The notes: generated by a model from the sequence alone, not told the origin. A stretch of 28,156 bases of DNA from Erysipelotrichaceae bacterium (GCA_018365815.1 JAGZJH010000029.1:1-28156), one strand, 5' to 3'; positions 15,917 through 24,187 are shown, counted from the stretch's first letter. Translations and numbers: made by a program.

Positions 15917-16686
15917 TTGCTATCGATATTGGAAATACGAATATTACACTTGCGTTATTTAAACAAGATCAAATCGTTGGAACGTATCGTTTAACGACTA
16001 AAATGCAACGTACAAGTGATGAATATGGGTTTATGATTATTAGTTTTTTAAATGCTTCTAATATTGAAGTAAATGAAATAGGAGATGTCATTATTTCAAG
16101 TGTAGTTCCTAAAATAATGCACTCTTTTACAAGTGCAATTATTAAATATATCAAAAAAACACCGATTGTGATCGGTCCTGGAATTAAAACCGGAATTGCT
16201 ATTAAAACTGATAATCCTAGTTCAGTCGGTACTGATCGTGTTGTTGATGTTGCTGGAGTTTATTATAACTATGGTGGTCCTGCTTTAGTCGTTGATTTTG
16301 GCACTGCCACTACTTTTGATTATATTAATGAAAAAGGGGAATTTTTATATGGGATTACTGCTCCGGGATTAGAAATTTGTGCTCAAGCATTATCTAGTCA
16401 AGCGGCTCAGTTACCTGAAATCCAAATTACCAAACCTGATTCAATATTAGCTAAAAATACTGTCACAAGTATGCAAGCCGGTGTTGTTTATGGTTATATT
16501 GGACTAACTGAACATATTATTAATCAAGTTAAAAAGGAAATTAATACCCCTATGAAAGTCATTGCTACCGGTGGTTTAGGTCGCATCATTTCTAAGGAAA
16601 CTGATTTAATAGATGTCTATGACCCTGATTTAACATTTAAAGGATTAAAAGCAATTTATTTAAAATATAAAGCAAATATGAAATAA
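15910..16686 (+). CDS. coaX: Type III pantothenate kinase
   Basis: A 258-residue CoaX of the ASKHA fold, which phosphorylates pantothenate, the first CoA step. The phosphate loop MLVAIDIGNTNITLALF with the catalytic Asp, GTDRVVDVAG (PAN motif region), and DFGTATTFDYI are intact, as is the C-terminal ATGGLGRIIS. Type III kinases are resistant to feedback by CoA. The AAGGAGAAAG site sits at the end of coaBC. With coaBC this gives a CoA mini-operon. Confidence 0.97.
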   Translation: MLVAIDIGNTNITLALFKQDQIVGTYRLTTKMQRTSDEYGFMIISFLNASNIEVNEIGDVIISSVVPKIMHSFTSAIIKYIKKTPIVIGPGIKTGIAIKTDNPSSVGTDRVVDVAGVYYNYGGPALVVDFGTATTFDYINEKGEFLYGITAPGLEICAQALSSQAAQLPEIQITKPDSILAKNTVTSMQAGVVYGYIGLTEHIINQVKKEINTPMKVIATGGLGRIISKETDLIDVYDPDLTFKGLKAIYLKYKANMK

Positions 16687-16707
16687 TACCATATTAGAAT
16701 TATCATG

Positions 16708-16740
16708 ATCAGGGTACTTCATACCCTGATATTTTAAATT
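16708..16740 (+). terminator. Probable terminator of coaBC-coaX
   Basis: Stem ATCAGGGTA/TACCCTGAT (16708-16730) with a 5-nt loop, followed by ATTTTAAATTT. The T tract is interrupted, so termination may be partial and allow some readthrough to topB. Confidence 0.7.
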
Positions 16741-16781
16741 TAATTAAACTATTTTATTTGCTAATAAGAAAAGGAGATATT

Positions 16782-18953
16782 ATGGCTAAAACACTTGTAC
16801 TTGCAGAAAAGCCCTCAGTTGGCAAAGATATTGCAAGAGTATTAAAATGTCATCAAACACATCAAGGCTATATTGAGGGTTCAAAATATATTGTCACATG
16901 GGCATTAGGACATTTGATTACCTTAGCAGATCCCGAAATATACGAAAAACGTTATCAATCTTGGAATATCACTGATTTACCGATTATTCCTGAACAGTTT
17001 AAATTTATCACCATTAAACAAACGGTTAAACAATTTCAAACGGTTAAAACTCAAATGCTTAGAAATGATGTTAACGAAATTGTCATTGCCACAGATGCCG
17101 GCCGTGAAGGTGAAATGGTGGCACGTGAAATTATTTATAAACTTAATATTAAAAAACCACTTAAACGTTTATGGATTTCTTCAATCACCGATCAAGCGAT
17201 TTTAAATGGATTTAAAAATTTAAAAGATGCTAAAGAATATTATCCACTTTACCTTTCCGCTTTATCTCGTGCCAAAGCCGATTGGTTAGTTGGTATTAAC
17301 GCCACTCGTGCTTTAACTTGTAAATATAATGCTAATTTAAGTTGTGGTAGAGTTCAAACCCCAACACTTGCCTTAATTGCTAAAAGAGAAGACGAAATCA
17401 AAAACTTTAAACCTGAACCTATTTATTCTTTGCAAGTTAAAATAAATGATGAAATATTTACTTATCATACTCAAACAAAGCAAACTTTTATTAAAGATTA
17501 TGCTTTTATTCACCAACTTAGTTTAAAAGTAACTTCCCTTAAAATTAAAGAAATTAAATCTACTCGTCAAAAAAGTTACGCACCTTTACTTTATGATTTA
17601 ACCGAACTTCAAAAAGACGCTAACTTAATTTATGGCTATTCTGCAAAGGAAACTTTAAATTATATGCAAAGTTTGTACGAATACCATAAAGTTCTAACTT
17701 ATCCACGTACTGATTCACGTTATTTAACGGCAGATATCATCCCGACTTTAAAAGAGCGTTTGAATGCAAGTTTAGGTGGAGATTATGACTCTATTATTCA
17801 AACTATCAATTTGAAAAATATCACTCCTAAATCATATTTTATTAACAATCAAAAAGTCACCGATCACCACGCAATCATTCCTACTGAACAACCTGCCTAT
17901 ATTGCTTCTATGAACGAAGGTGAAAGGCGTATTTACACACTTGTTTTAAAACGCTTTTTAGCCGTTTTAATGCCCCCTCATATTTTTATAAAAACAAACA
18001 TTATCGCTTTGTTTAATGAACATCAATTTATTGCGAGTGGAAAATCTATTGAACAAATGGGATTTAAAGCAATTATGCAAAATGATGATGAAGATGATGA
18101 AGATATTTTACTTGCACGTTATCAACAAGGGCAAACTTTCACTGTTGAAGAAACTAAAATTGTTGAAAAATATACTAAAGCTCCTTCTCATTTTACAGAG
18201 GGAACACTTTTACTTGCGATGGAAAATCCAAGTCAATATGATCATAGCCTCAAAAACAGTTCAAAAGAGATTTTAACTAAAACCGGAGGATTAGGAACTG
18301 TTGCAACTCGCGCAGATATTATTGAAAAACTATTTCAATCATTTTATATTGAAAAAAATGGGCAAGCAATTCAAATCACTCATAAAGGAAGACAATTGTT
18401 GAACCTTGTTCCAGAAGAATTAAAATCGCCACAAATGACGGCTAATTTGGAATTACAATTACAAAAAATTGCCACTAACAAGCTTAACCCTAAACATTTT
18501 ATGAATGATATTCAAAACTATACACAACAAATCATTCATGAAATCACTTCAAGTCAATCAAAATTTAAACATGATAATTTAACTCATAAAAAATGTCCTG
18601 AATGTGGTGCGTTTTTATTAGAAGTGAATGGTAAAAAAGGAAAAATGTTAGTTTGTAGTCAACCTGATTGTAAATATAAAGAACGTCTTTCAATAATAAC
18701 TAATGCACGTTGTCCAAATTGTCATAAAAAACTAGAATTAGTGGGAAAAGGGGATAAACAAAAATTTGTTTGTAAAACTTGTGGTTATAAAGAAACGCTA
18801 AGTGCTTTTAAAAAACGTAGTGAACAAGCAAAAATATCAGCTGCTAAGAGTGATGTTAAAAAATATTTAAAACAACAAGAAAAACAAAAAAATAATAGTC
18901 TTGATGATAATCCTTTTGCTTCACTATTACAACTTAAAGACAATTTAAAATAA
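16782..18953 (+). CDS. topB: DNA topoisomerase III
   Basis: A 723-residue type IA topoisomerase that relaxes and decatenates DNA by cutting one strand. The TOPRIM domain has LVLAEKPSVGKDIARVL (Glu9) and ATDAGREGE (103-111). The core carries SCGRVQTPTLALI and the active-site tyrosine in YPRTDSRYL (Tyr307). The C terminus has two zinc-ribbon-like cysteine sets (CPECG...CSQPDC, CPNCH...CKTCGY), roughly residues 605-670, and a Lys-rich tail. The start is the ATG at 16782, with AAAGGAGATATT before it; an in-frame TTG eight codons upstream has no site. topB is often on mobile elements, but no other transfer genes are seen here, so it is likely chromosomal. Confidence 0.95.
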   Translation: MAKTLVLAEKPSVGKDIARVLKCHQTHQGYIEGSKYIVTWALGHLITLADPEIYEKRYQSWNITDLPIIPEQFKFITIKQTVKQFQTVKTQMLRNDVNEIVIATDAGREGEMVAREIIYKLNIKKPLKRLWISSITDQAILNGFKNLKDAKEYYPLYLSALSRAKADWLVGINATRALTCKYNANLSCGRVQTPTLALIAKREDEIKNFKPEPIYSLQVKINDEIFTYHTQTKQTFIKDYAFIHQLSLKVTSLKIKEIKSTRQKSYAPLLYDLTELQKDANLIYGYSAKETLNYMQSLYEYHKVLTYPRTDSRYLTADIIPTLKERLNASLGGDYDSIIQTINLKNITPKSYFINNQKVTDHHAIIPTEQPAYIASMNEGERRIYTLVLKRFLAVLMPPHIFIKTNIIALFNEHQFIASGKSIEQMGFKAIMQNDDEDDEDILLARYQQGQTFTVEETKIVEKYTKAPSHFTEGTLLLAMENPSQYDHSLKNSSKEILTKTGGLGTVATRADIIEKLFQSFYIEKNGQAIQITHKGRQLLNLVPEELKSPQMTANLELQLQKIATNKLNPKHFMNDIQNYTQQIIHEITSSQSKFKHDNLTHKKCPECGAFLLEVNGKKGKMLVCSQPDCKYKERLSIITNARCPNCHKKLELVGKGDKQKFVCKTCGYKETLSAFKKRSEQAKISAAKSDVKKYLKQQEKQKNNSLDDNPFASLLQLKDNLK

Positions 18954-18982
18954 AATTAAATCACTTCGTAAAAAAGTATTTA

Positions 18983-19017
18983 GAGTAAAAAAGGAAGCCA
19001 TGCTTCCTTTTTTACTC
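18983..19017. terminator. Perfect two-way terminator between topB and the small gene pair
   Basis: A 16-bp perfect stem, GAGTAAAAAAGGAAGC (18983-18998) with its complement (19002-19017), 3-nt loop. T runs occur on both strands. The stop codon of the 19012 gene lies inside the stem. Confidence 0.92.
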
Positions 19018-19332
19018 CTCTTTTCCATAAACTAATTGACAATCTTCAATCTTTTCTGTTTCTTTATCACAAATATAAAGTGAAACAGCTTTAGTCAAAT
19101 CGTTTTTTAAAAACTTAACTTGATGAAACAGTTCAACAATTTTAGGATATTGATCTAGTGCATTTTCAGTTATAAACCACAGTCCCAATGATTGAAAATT
19201 TAAAAAACTAGATCCTTTACTCGTAACTTTTAAATTTGTATAAGTCTCAATTTGAAATGGTACAACATTACAAAGTTCTAAATCTGGATTATCTAAATAT
19301 TCTGGCGAAATTTTAATAAGTATTGTTTGCAT
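19012..19332 (-). CDS. Small protein of unknown function
   Basis: A 106-residue protein I do not recognise. It is predicted soluble, mixed alpha/beta, and slightly acidic, with no signal peptide or membrane segment. It has a compact segment LGLWFITENALDQYPKIVEL (about 49-68), and two cysteines (Cys21 and Cys97 or nearby). Its ATG shares one base with the stop codon of the preceding gene (TAATG), so the two genes are coupled. Its stop codon falls inside the terminator shared with topB. Confidence 0.8.
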   Translation of the reverse strand: MQTILIKISPEYLDNPDLELCNVVPFQIETYTNLKVTSKGSSFLNFQSLGLWFITENALDQYPKIVELFHQVKFLKNDLTKAVSLYICDKETEKIEDCQLVYGKEE

Positions 19333-19730
19333 TATTTAGTTAAAAGATGACGTAATGACATTACAGTAGCTGCAATGTCATATTTAATCGCAGGATCAAC
19401 TGATTGAGGAAATTTTAGAAATTTTTCAATTTCTGCCATCTCTACTTTTGCCATTAAAGAAAAAGTTAGTTTAGTAATCCCATAATAATTAATTAAAACT
19501 TCTAAATATGTTTTTACTTTCATATCAGCATCATTTTGTACAATAGCATATAATTCATAAATTTTATGCACTAAATTGTATTGTGCCTGTGTTGAGTCTA
19601 ATACTGATAAATTACCATTTGAAATTGCATAAACATCATTGATTTTAATTAATAAATAACGTGCTAAAGTTTCTGGATTGAGTTTGTAATCATCTAATAA
19701 AATTTTTAGGTATTTAATTGTATCTTCCAC
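19332..19730 (-). CDS. Small protein of unknown function with HTH-like start, GTG start
   Basis: A 132-residue helical protein I do not recognise. The first 40 residues (ILLDDYKLNPETLARYLLIK) look like the first helices of a helix-turn-helix, but the rest does not match a family I know. I prefer GTG at 19728-19730 as start: GGAGG (19738-19742) is 7 nt upstream of it, while the ATG two codons earlier would abut the binding site. It is followed directly by the 19012 gene with a TAATG junction. It is a separate unit from the RpiR gene upstream, whose terminator lies at 19785-19816. Confidence 0.75.
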   Translation of the reverse strand: MEDTIKYLKILLDDYKLNPETLARYLLIKINDVYAISNGNLSVLDSTQAQYNLVHKIYELYAIVQNDADMKVKTYLEVLINYYGITKLTFSLMAKVEMAEIEKFLKFPQSVDPAIKYDIAATVMSLRHLLTK

Positions 19731-19784
19731 TTTCATTCCTCCATATGTTTTTATTTTATCACATATTTTAAAACAAAAACATAA

Positions 19785-19816
19785 GTAATAAAAATAAGGT
19801 ATTAGGCCTTATTTTG
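19785..19816 (-). terminator. Terminator of the RpiR-type gene
   Basis: AAAATAAGG (19791-19799) and CCTTATTTT (19807-19815) pair around a 7-nt loop, followed by TATTACTTATG on the minus strand. The RpiR stop codon (19809-19811) lies in the stem. Confidence 0.75.
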
Positions 19817-20594
19817 TTTCGCTAAATTTTGAGACGTATTTTGTAGATAAAATCTCACAATATGAAAGTAATAAATGTCTTCCTAGATATAAATCTTCAC
19901 TTGTAGAGATGTATAACACTTGATCAAATTCTTCTTTTAATCTTGGATCGTGATTGGCAGTAATTAAAACTTTCTTCGCTTTGGATTTATCTAATGCATT
20001 TTTTAAACGACGATTGCCTTTTAAATATGCCCCTCTAACTGATAAAACAATGGCTAAAGCATGACTATCCATCGTTTCAGCAACTTTAATTTGTTGGTCT
20101 AAGTCACTTTTAGCAATAGAATATTTACCGGTAGTAAATAATGCACCTTGAATAAGTTGTGCAATACTATGTGAAAAATATGAGCCAAAAAATGAAATGT
20201 AACTTGCCATTTGCATATCTTCAATTAATTGATCCATTTCTTTTAAATCGATAATATCAATTTGCTCTAAAATGCGATTAGCAGCTTTGGTTAAATATGT
20301 ATTTGTAGCGATTTGTGGTCGATTATACATATCAGGATTTACATATTCAGATAATTTTTTACTTGTAAAATCGGCACATTCTTTTCTTAAATGAATATAA
20401 TCATCAAACCCTAATTTACGACAAAAACGACTAATTGATGCCGGAGAAACGTGACAGGTATTTGCAAATACAACGATATTCATATTAGCAATAGCAGAGA
20501 TATTTTTTAAAATAAAATCGGCAATTGTATAATTTAAATCATCTTTAGACGATGTATTAACGAACATTACTAAACGATAAAATAGGTAATTCAT
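19809..20594 (-). CDS. MurR/RpiR-family transcriptional regulator with SIS domain
   Basis: A 261-residue regulator. Residues about 15-75 are the RpiR helix-turn-helix (YTIADFILKNISAIANM, VFANTCHVSPASISRFCRKL, FDDYIHLRKEC). Residues about 100-250 are a SIS domain that binds phosphosugars (SYISFFGSYFSHSIAQLIQ, IVLSVRGAYLKGNRRLKNAL). Such proteins sense sugar phosphates such as MurNAc-6-P or related compounds. No PTS or sugar gene is adjacent, so the regulated genes are not shown here; the closest candidates are distant PTS genes in this window. The ATG follows AGAGGATGAG. Confidence 0.9.
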   Translation of the reverse strand: MNYLFYRLVMFVNTSSKDDLNYTIADFILKNISAIANMNIVVFANTCHVSPASISRFCRKLGFDDYIHLRKECADFTSKKLSEYVNPDMYNRPQIATNTYLTKAANRILEQIDIIDLKEMDQLIEDMQMASYISFFGSYFSHSIAQLIQGALFTTGKYSIAKSDLDQQIKVAETMDSHALAIVLSVRGAYLKGNRRLKNALDKSKAKKVLITANHDPRLKEEFDQVLYISTSEDLYLGRHLLLSYCEILSTKYVSKFSETK

Positions 20595-20629
20595 CTTCTC
20601 ATCCTCTCATTTTTAATTCATTACTTTAG

Positions 20630-20658
20630 ATTATAGCGTAGTTATCAAATAATCACAA
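20630..20658 (-). promoter_or_regulatory. Promoter of the RpiR-type gene
   Basis: Minus strand TTGTGA (20653-20658), 17-base spacer, TATAAT (20630-20635), about 36 bases before the start codon. Confidence 0.7.
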
Positions 20659-20755
20659 TCATATTTACACAATATTATTATTTTAATTCCCCATAAATAT
20701 TATTATTGCTAACTGATATAAAAGCTGATAAAGTAGAATTAAAGGAGGTGCTATG

Positions 20756-21505
20756 ATGCTTAAATTTATTAATCGCTTTATTCTATATATTTCCATTTGT
20801 TTACTAGGTTATGTTATTTTATTAAACTTACTATATGGTTCAATCAGTTTTTCAAAAGTAATTGGATTATTATCAATATTAGGTATTATATACGGCTTAA
20901 TGCAATTAAAAAACCATGACACCCTTCTTCATTTTTTACCTACTTATTTAAAAATAATTCTTTATATTATTGTGACAATAGGTGTTTTACTATTTATTGT
21001 TGTTGAAGGAAACATTGTTTATTACGCTAATCATGTGGATAATTTTAAAGTAGATAAAGTTATTATTTTAGGAGCAGGGTTAAAAAAAGATCAAATCAGT
21101 ACTTCACTAAAATATCGCTTAGATCAAGCACTCGAATATTATCAAACTTATCCAAATACAACTTTTATTGTCAGTGGCGGTCAAGGAAAAGATGAAACAA
21201 TTAGCGAATCCACAGCAATGAAAAATTATCTTGTTGGAAAGGGGATTGATGAGTCTTTAATTATTGAAGAAGGACTTTCGACTAATACATATGAAAACTT
21301 TAAATTTTCAAAACAATACCTTCAACAAACTGATAAAGTATTGGTGATTACGAATGATTTTCATGTCGCTAGAGCAAAACTCATTGCTTCAAGACTTGGT
21401 ATTCAAGTTTATACTTTACCTGCCAAAAGTCATTTACCTTCACTTTTAAATTTCTATATTCGAGAGTTCTTTGCTTATATTAAAGATTTCATACTTATAC
21501 AATAG
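20756..21505 (+). CDS. YdcF/ElyC/SanA-family (DUF218) membrane protein
   Basis: A 249-residue protein. Three hydrophobic helices (about 5-27, 32-50, 62-88) anchor the N terminus. The DUF218 domain follows from about 100: VDKVIILGAGLKKDQIS, YRLDQALEYY, FIVSGGQGKDETISESTAM, and the C-terminal VITNDFHVARAKLIA. Proteins of this kind are linked to the cell envelope; the biochemical activity is not established. Two ATGs lie side by side (20753 and 20756). I chose the second because AGGAGG is 7 nt from it. It is transcribed away from the RpiR gene. Confidence 0.88.
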   Translation: MLKFINRFILYISICLLGYVILLNLLYGSISFSKVIGLLSILGIIYGLMQLKNHDTLLHFLPTYLKIILYIIVTIGVLLFIVVEGNIVYYANHVDNFKVDKVIILGAGLKKDQISTSLKYRLDQALEYYQTYPNTTFIVSGGQGKDETISESTAMKNYLVGKGIDESLIIEEGLSTNTYENFKFSKQYLQQTDKVLVITNDFHVARAKLIASRLGIQVYTLPAKSHLPSLLNFYIREFFAYIKDFILIQ

Positions 21506-21516
21506 TTATCTATTTT

Positions 21517-21538
21517 AGAGGTATTTAACCTCTTTTTG
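21517..21538 (+). terminator. Terminator of the YdcF-type gene
   Basis: Stem AGAGGT/ACCTCT (21517-21533), 5-nt loop, then TTTTTG. Confidence 0.88.
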
Positions 21539-21624
21539 TGTAACTTTCATTTACTTTTTCATCTATTCTTGTCGTTAATTTTAAATATTTAGAATAAAAA
21601 TAATCAACTCATTTTTGATGGGAA

Positions 21625-21678
21625 ATAAAAAAAGATTTTAAGTGACTTATGTTTCATCATTTAAAATCTTTTTATTTG
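21625..21678 (-). terminator. Terminator of degV-type gene (may act both ways)
   Basis: AAAAAAGATTTTAA (21628-21641) pairs with TTAAAATCTTTTTA (21661-21674). On the minus strand, TTTTTTTATTT follows the stem. The loop is about 19 nt. Confidence 0.75.
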
Positions 21679-21692
21679 TGTCAAAAATTATC

Positions 21693-22529
21693 CTATTTTT
21701 CAATCCATTGAATAGCAATACATTTAGGACCGCCTTGTGTAATAAAAGCTGGTGTTAATTCAAACATTTCTACATCAACATTTTTAAATTTTTCCTTAAT
21801 TTTAGCAACTACTGCTTCACCTTGTGCTAAAGTTCCGCCATGACTGACAAAAACTTTATACTCTCCTAAAGATAAATCTTTTTCAAGTTCAGCAAGTACT
21901 TTTCCTACTGCCATATTAAATGTACGTCCAACTGCAAATTTTTCAAGACGTTTACGATCCTCTGTCATTGTCATTACCGGAACAATTTTCAATAATCCCC
22001 CTAAAGTCGCTGCAAGTGGTGTTAAACGTCCGCCACGTTTTAAATAACTGAAATCTTGTGGGAGTAAAAATGATTTACCATTTTTAATACTGTGTTTTAA
22101 TTCCTCAGTAATTTCTTGAACATTTTTTCCTTGATCTGCTAACTCTTTTGCTTTTAAAACTAAGTAACGATGAGGTCCGCATAATGTTTCACTATTAATC
22201 ACAGTAATATTATAATCGCCTTCTATCATTTGACTAGCACTTGAAGCCGATGCATAAGTCCCAGAAAGTCCATCAGCCATAAAAATTCCTAATACCTCTT
22301 CATTTGGATATTTTTCAAATGTTTCAATCACCGATCCCATTGACGGTTGTGAAGAAGAAGGAATATGCCCATTTTCAATCATCTCAATTAATTGATTTGT
22401 TGTTAATTGTTCTAACTCTTCATATGACACTTTATCCACCACTACATGTAATGGCAAAATATCAATTCCTAACTCTTTTCCTTGTGAAACCGTAAACATC
22501 GTTGATGTATCTGCAATAATTTTTACCAT
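21693..22529 (-). CDS. DegV-family fatty-acid-binding protein
   Basis: A 278-residue DegV protein: start KIIADTSTMFTVSQGKELGI, PSSSQPSMGS (about 57-66), the LSGTYASASSA loop (about 88-98), LPQDFSYLKRGGRLT, and the C-terminal half with the GPKCIAIQW end. DegV/FakB proteins hold a fatty acid in the pocket. In Firmicutes they present it to the kinase FakA for phosphorylation and phospholipid synthesis, though no fakA is in this window. Which lipid this one binds is unknown. The start ATG has AGGTAGAGGAC upstream. A strong promoter and a palindrome lie in the leader. Confidence 0.93.
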   Translation of the reverse strand: MVKIIADTSTMFTVSQGKELGIDILPLHVVVDKVSYEELEQLTTNQLIEMIENGHIPSSSQPSMGSVIETFEKYPNEEVLGIFMADGLSGTYASASSASQMIEGDYNITVINSETLCGPHRYLVLKAKELADQGKNVQEITEELKHSIKNGKSFLLPQDFSYLKRGGRLTPLAATLGGLLKIVPVMTMTEDRKRLEKFAVGRTFNMAVGKVLAELEKDLSLGEYKVFVSHGGTLAQGEAVVAKIKEKFKNVDVEMFELTPAFITQGGPKCIAIQWIEK

Positions 22530-22547
22530 AGTCCTCTACCTTTCAAT

Positions 22548-22562
22548 ACTACATAATGTAGT
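22548..22562. promoter_or_regulatory. Palindrome in the degV leader, possible operator
   Basis: ACTACATAATGTAGT is a perfect 15-base palindrome around a central base. It sits between the predicted transcription start (about 22577) and the ribosome binding site. It could be an operator or a small RNA hairpin. It does not match the FapR consensus I know. Confidence 0.4.
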
Positions 22563-22584
22563 TTTTAACTCTATATTTATTCAT

Positions 22585-22613
22585 ATTATAACTTACATTA
22601 CTTTTAACTTCAA
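22585..22613 (-). promoter_or_regulatory. Promoter of the degV-type gene
   Basis: Minus strand TTGAAG (22608-22613), 17-base spacer, TATAAT (22585-22590). It overlaps nothing essential and ends 3 bases before the Gfo/Idh stop codon. Confidence 0.75.
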
Positions 22614-22615
22614 GA

Positions 22616-23593
22616 CTATTTATCTGCTGCAAAGAAAATATTTGCTTCACGACGCACTTTTTCAATTAATTTAATGACTTTTAAAGAATGTTGAAGTAAT
22701 TCTTCACATTGGCTATAAGAATTTGTTTCATAAATTGTTTTAAAATCAGATAATTCATAATACATACGATTATTTTCTTCTTGTATGTTAAATACATGGT
22801 CTTCTTTTGTAAGATGAATTTGAACCTCACTTATTCCATTTGCACCTTGTGGAATTGAAATATAACCTTTTTCTCCTTGAATTTGAGCCATATTTAATGA
22901 ACGAGTATCTTTAGCCCCCACACACTCAACAATAAAGTCAGGATATTCCATAATTACAATTCCTGAAGTGTCGATACCATTTAAATGTTGGTTACAAAAA
23001 TATCTAGCGTTTTGAGGTTCACCAAATAATCGCATTACAAAATGAATATTATAAATATTAATATCCATAATCGCACCACCGGAAAACTTTGGATTAAATA
23101 CATTGGGTAATTCACCTGCTCGAAGCGCATCATAACGCGAAGAATATTGTGAATAATTACATTGAACAATTTTAATATTTCCTAAATCTTTTAAATGATC
23201 TTGCACAATTTTAAAATTAGGTAAATGAATATTAGTAATTGCTTCAAATAAATATAAGTGACGCTTTGAAGCTATTTCAATTAAATGAGCTAATTCTTTT
23301 GAAGTAGTTGTAAATGGTTTTTCACAAATTACATTTTTTCCTGCTAATAAAGCTTGTAAACTTTGTTCATAATGTAAACTATTAGGTGAAGCAACATAAA
23401 TAAAATCTACTTCTAGATCTTGTAACATTGCTTCTAACGAGATATACGTTTTTTTAATTCCAAATTGATTAGCTAATTCATCTGCTGTTTCTTGCTTTCT
23501 TGAATAAATCGCTTCAATTTCTATATTATTTTTAATTGCTGCGTCTATAAATGCTTTAACAATAAATCCTGTTCCTATTGTTCCTATTTTCAT
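22616..23593 (-). CDS. Gfo/Idh/MocA-family NAD(P)-dependent oxidoreductase
   Basis: A 325-residue oxidoreductase. The N-terminal Rossmann domain begins MKIGTIGTGFIVKAFIDA. The family signature CEKPF with the catalytic Lys is at about 90-94, followed by a C-terminal alpha/beta domain (GGAIMDINIYNIHFVMRLFG). It acts on a sugar or polyol substrate that cannot be named from the sequence. The start is ATG 23591-23593, with AGGGTGA upstream; a longer frame starting 27 bases earlier covers this site. It is separated from the PTS EIIA gene upstream by a terminator, so it may be a separate unit. Confidence 0.9.
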   Translation of the reverse strand: MKIGTIGTGFIVKAFIDAAIKNNIEIEAIYSRKQETADELANQFGIKKTYISLEAMLQDLEVDFIYVASPNSLHYEQSLQALLAGKNVICEKPFTTTSKELAHLIEIASKRHLYLFEAITNIHLPNFKIVQDHLKDLGNIKIVQCNYSQYSSRYDALRAGELPNVFNPKFSGGAIMDINIYNIHFVMRLFGEPQNARYFCNQHLNGIDTSGIVIMEYPDFIVECVGAKDTRSLNMAQIQGEKGYISIPQGANGISEVQIHLTKEDHVFNIQEENNRMYYELSDFKTIYETNSYSQCEELLQHSLKVIKLIEKVRREANIFFAADK

Positions 23594-23675
23594 TTTGATC
23601 ACCCTATTTAAATTTAACATACTATTAAAGAATGTTGATGTATTTTTGCATTTTTGAAAATTAAATTATTTTTTA

Positions 23676-23702
23676 GTAAAAAAAAGAGACCGAAGTCTCT
23701 TT
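23676..23702 (-). terminator. Terminator of the PTS EIIA gene
   Basis: AAAGAGAC/GTCTCTTT (23683-23702) closed by a TTCG loop, followed by a run of T on the minus strand. Confidence 0.93.
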
Positions 23703-23713
23703 AAAATGGTTAA

Positions 23714-24025
23714 TTAACCATTAACTTTTTCATATAAATCAACGAATTCTGTTGCTAAATCAATACATAATAATGAAGTCATTAAGTGGTCTTGAGCATG
23801 AACCATTAATAATGATAATGGAGCTTTTTCTCCTCTGATTTCAGCTTGAATTAATTCAGTTTGTGAATGATGTCCTTCATTTACTGATTCTTTAGCTTGT
23901 TCTAATGATTCTCTTGCTTTTTCCATATCTCCAGCTTTTGCAAATTGAATTGCTTCGATTGCTGAACTACGAGCGCTCCCACTATTAACGATTAAGTTAA
24001 TGATTACTGTTTCCATTTCATCCAT
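23714..24025 (-). CDS. PTS lactose/cellobiose-specific EIIA
   Basis: A 103-residue EIIA of the lactose/cellobiose type: short helical protein with IVNSGSARSSAIEAIQFA, ARESLEQAKE and the phosphorylation motif VHAQDHLMT with the active His76. It accepts phosphate from HPr and passes it to EIIB. No EIIB, EIIC or glycosidase gene is next to it, so the EIIA is an orphan here; a matching EIIC start lies at the window's left edge. AAGGAAG precedes the ATG. A terminator follows, so the transcript is one gene. Confidence 0.95.
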   Translation of the reverse strand: MDEMETVIINLIVNSGSARSSAIEAIQFAKAGDMEKARESLEQAKESVNEGHHSQTELIQAEIRGEKAPLSLLMVHAQDHLMTSLLCIDLATEFVDLYEKVNG

Positions 24026-24075
24026 GATAAATACTTCCTTTCTTAACTTGCAGTTGAACTGCTATTACGATATAT

Positions 24076-24104
24076 ATTTTACAGTGATTAAGATTATTTG
24101 TCAA
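24076..24104 (-). promoter_or_regulatory. Promoter of the PTS EIIA gene
   Basis: Minus strand TTGACA (24099-24104), 17-base spacer, TAAAAT (24076-24081). Confidence 0.85.
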
Positions 24105-24111
24105 TAAATTG

Positions 24112-24125
24112 AGTAAGCGTTATCA
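24112..24125. promoter_or_regulatory. Candidate CcpA (cre) site upstream of the PTS EIIA promoter
   Basis: AGTAAGCGTTATCA matches the cre consensus TGWAARCGYTWNCW at 13 of 14 positions. It lies just upstream of the -35 (centred about 14 bases further out), a position that can activate rather than repress. Confidence 0.65.
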
Positions 24126-24187
24126 AATTATTTACATTATATTTCATATTACGACATCATTATCTAAATAATTCAAGATAATAATTC

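Noticed and set aside
16758..16781. Eight-codon N-terminal extension of TopB from a TTG
   Set aside because: The ATG at 16782 has the ribosome binding site, and the residues from that Met match the TOPRIM family start.
18016..18276. Frame +1 open stretch in topB
   Set aside because: Runs through the topB sequence in another frame; Lys/Leu-rich shadow typical of AT-rich DNA.
16782..18953. topB as part of an integrative element
   Set aside because: No relaxase, integrase, type IV secretion or att-like repeats are seen; the neighbours are core genes.
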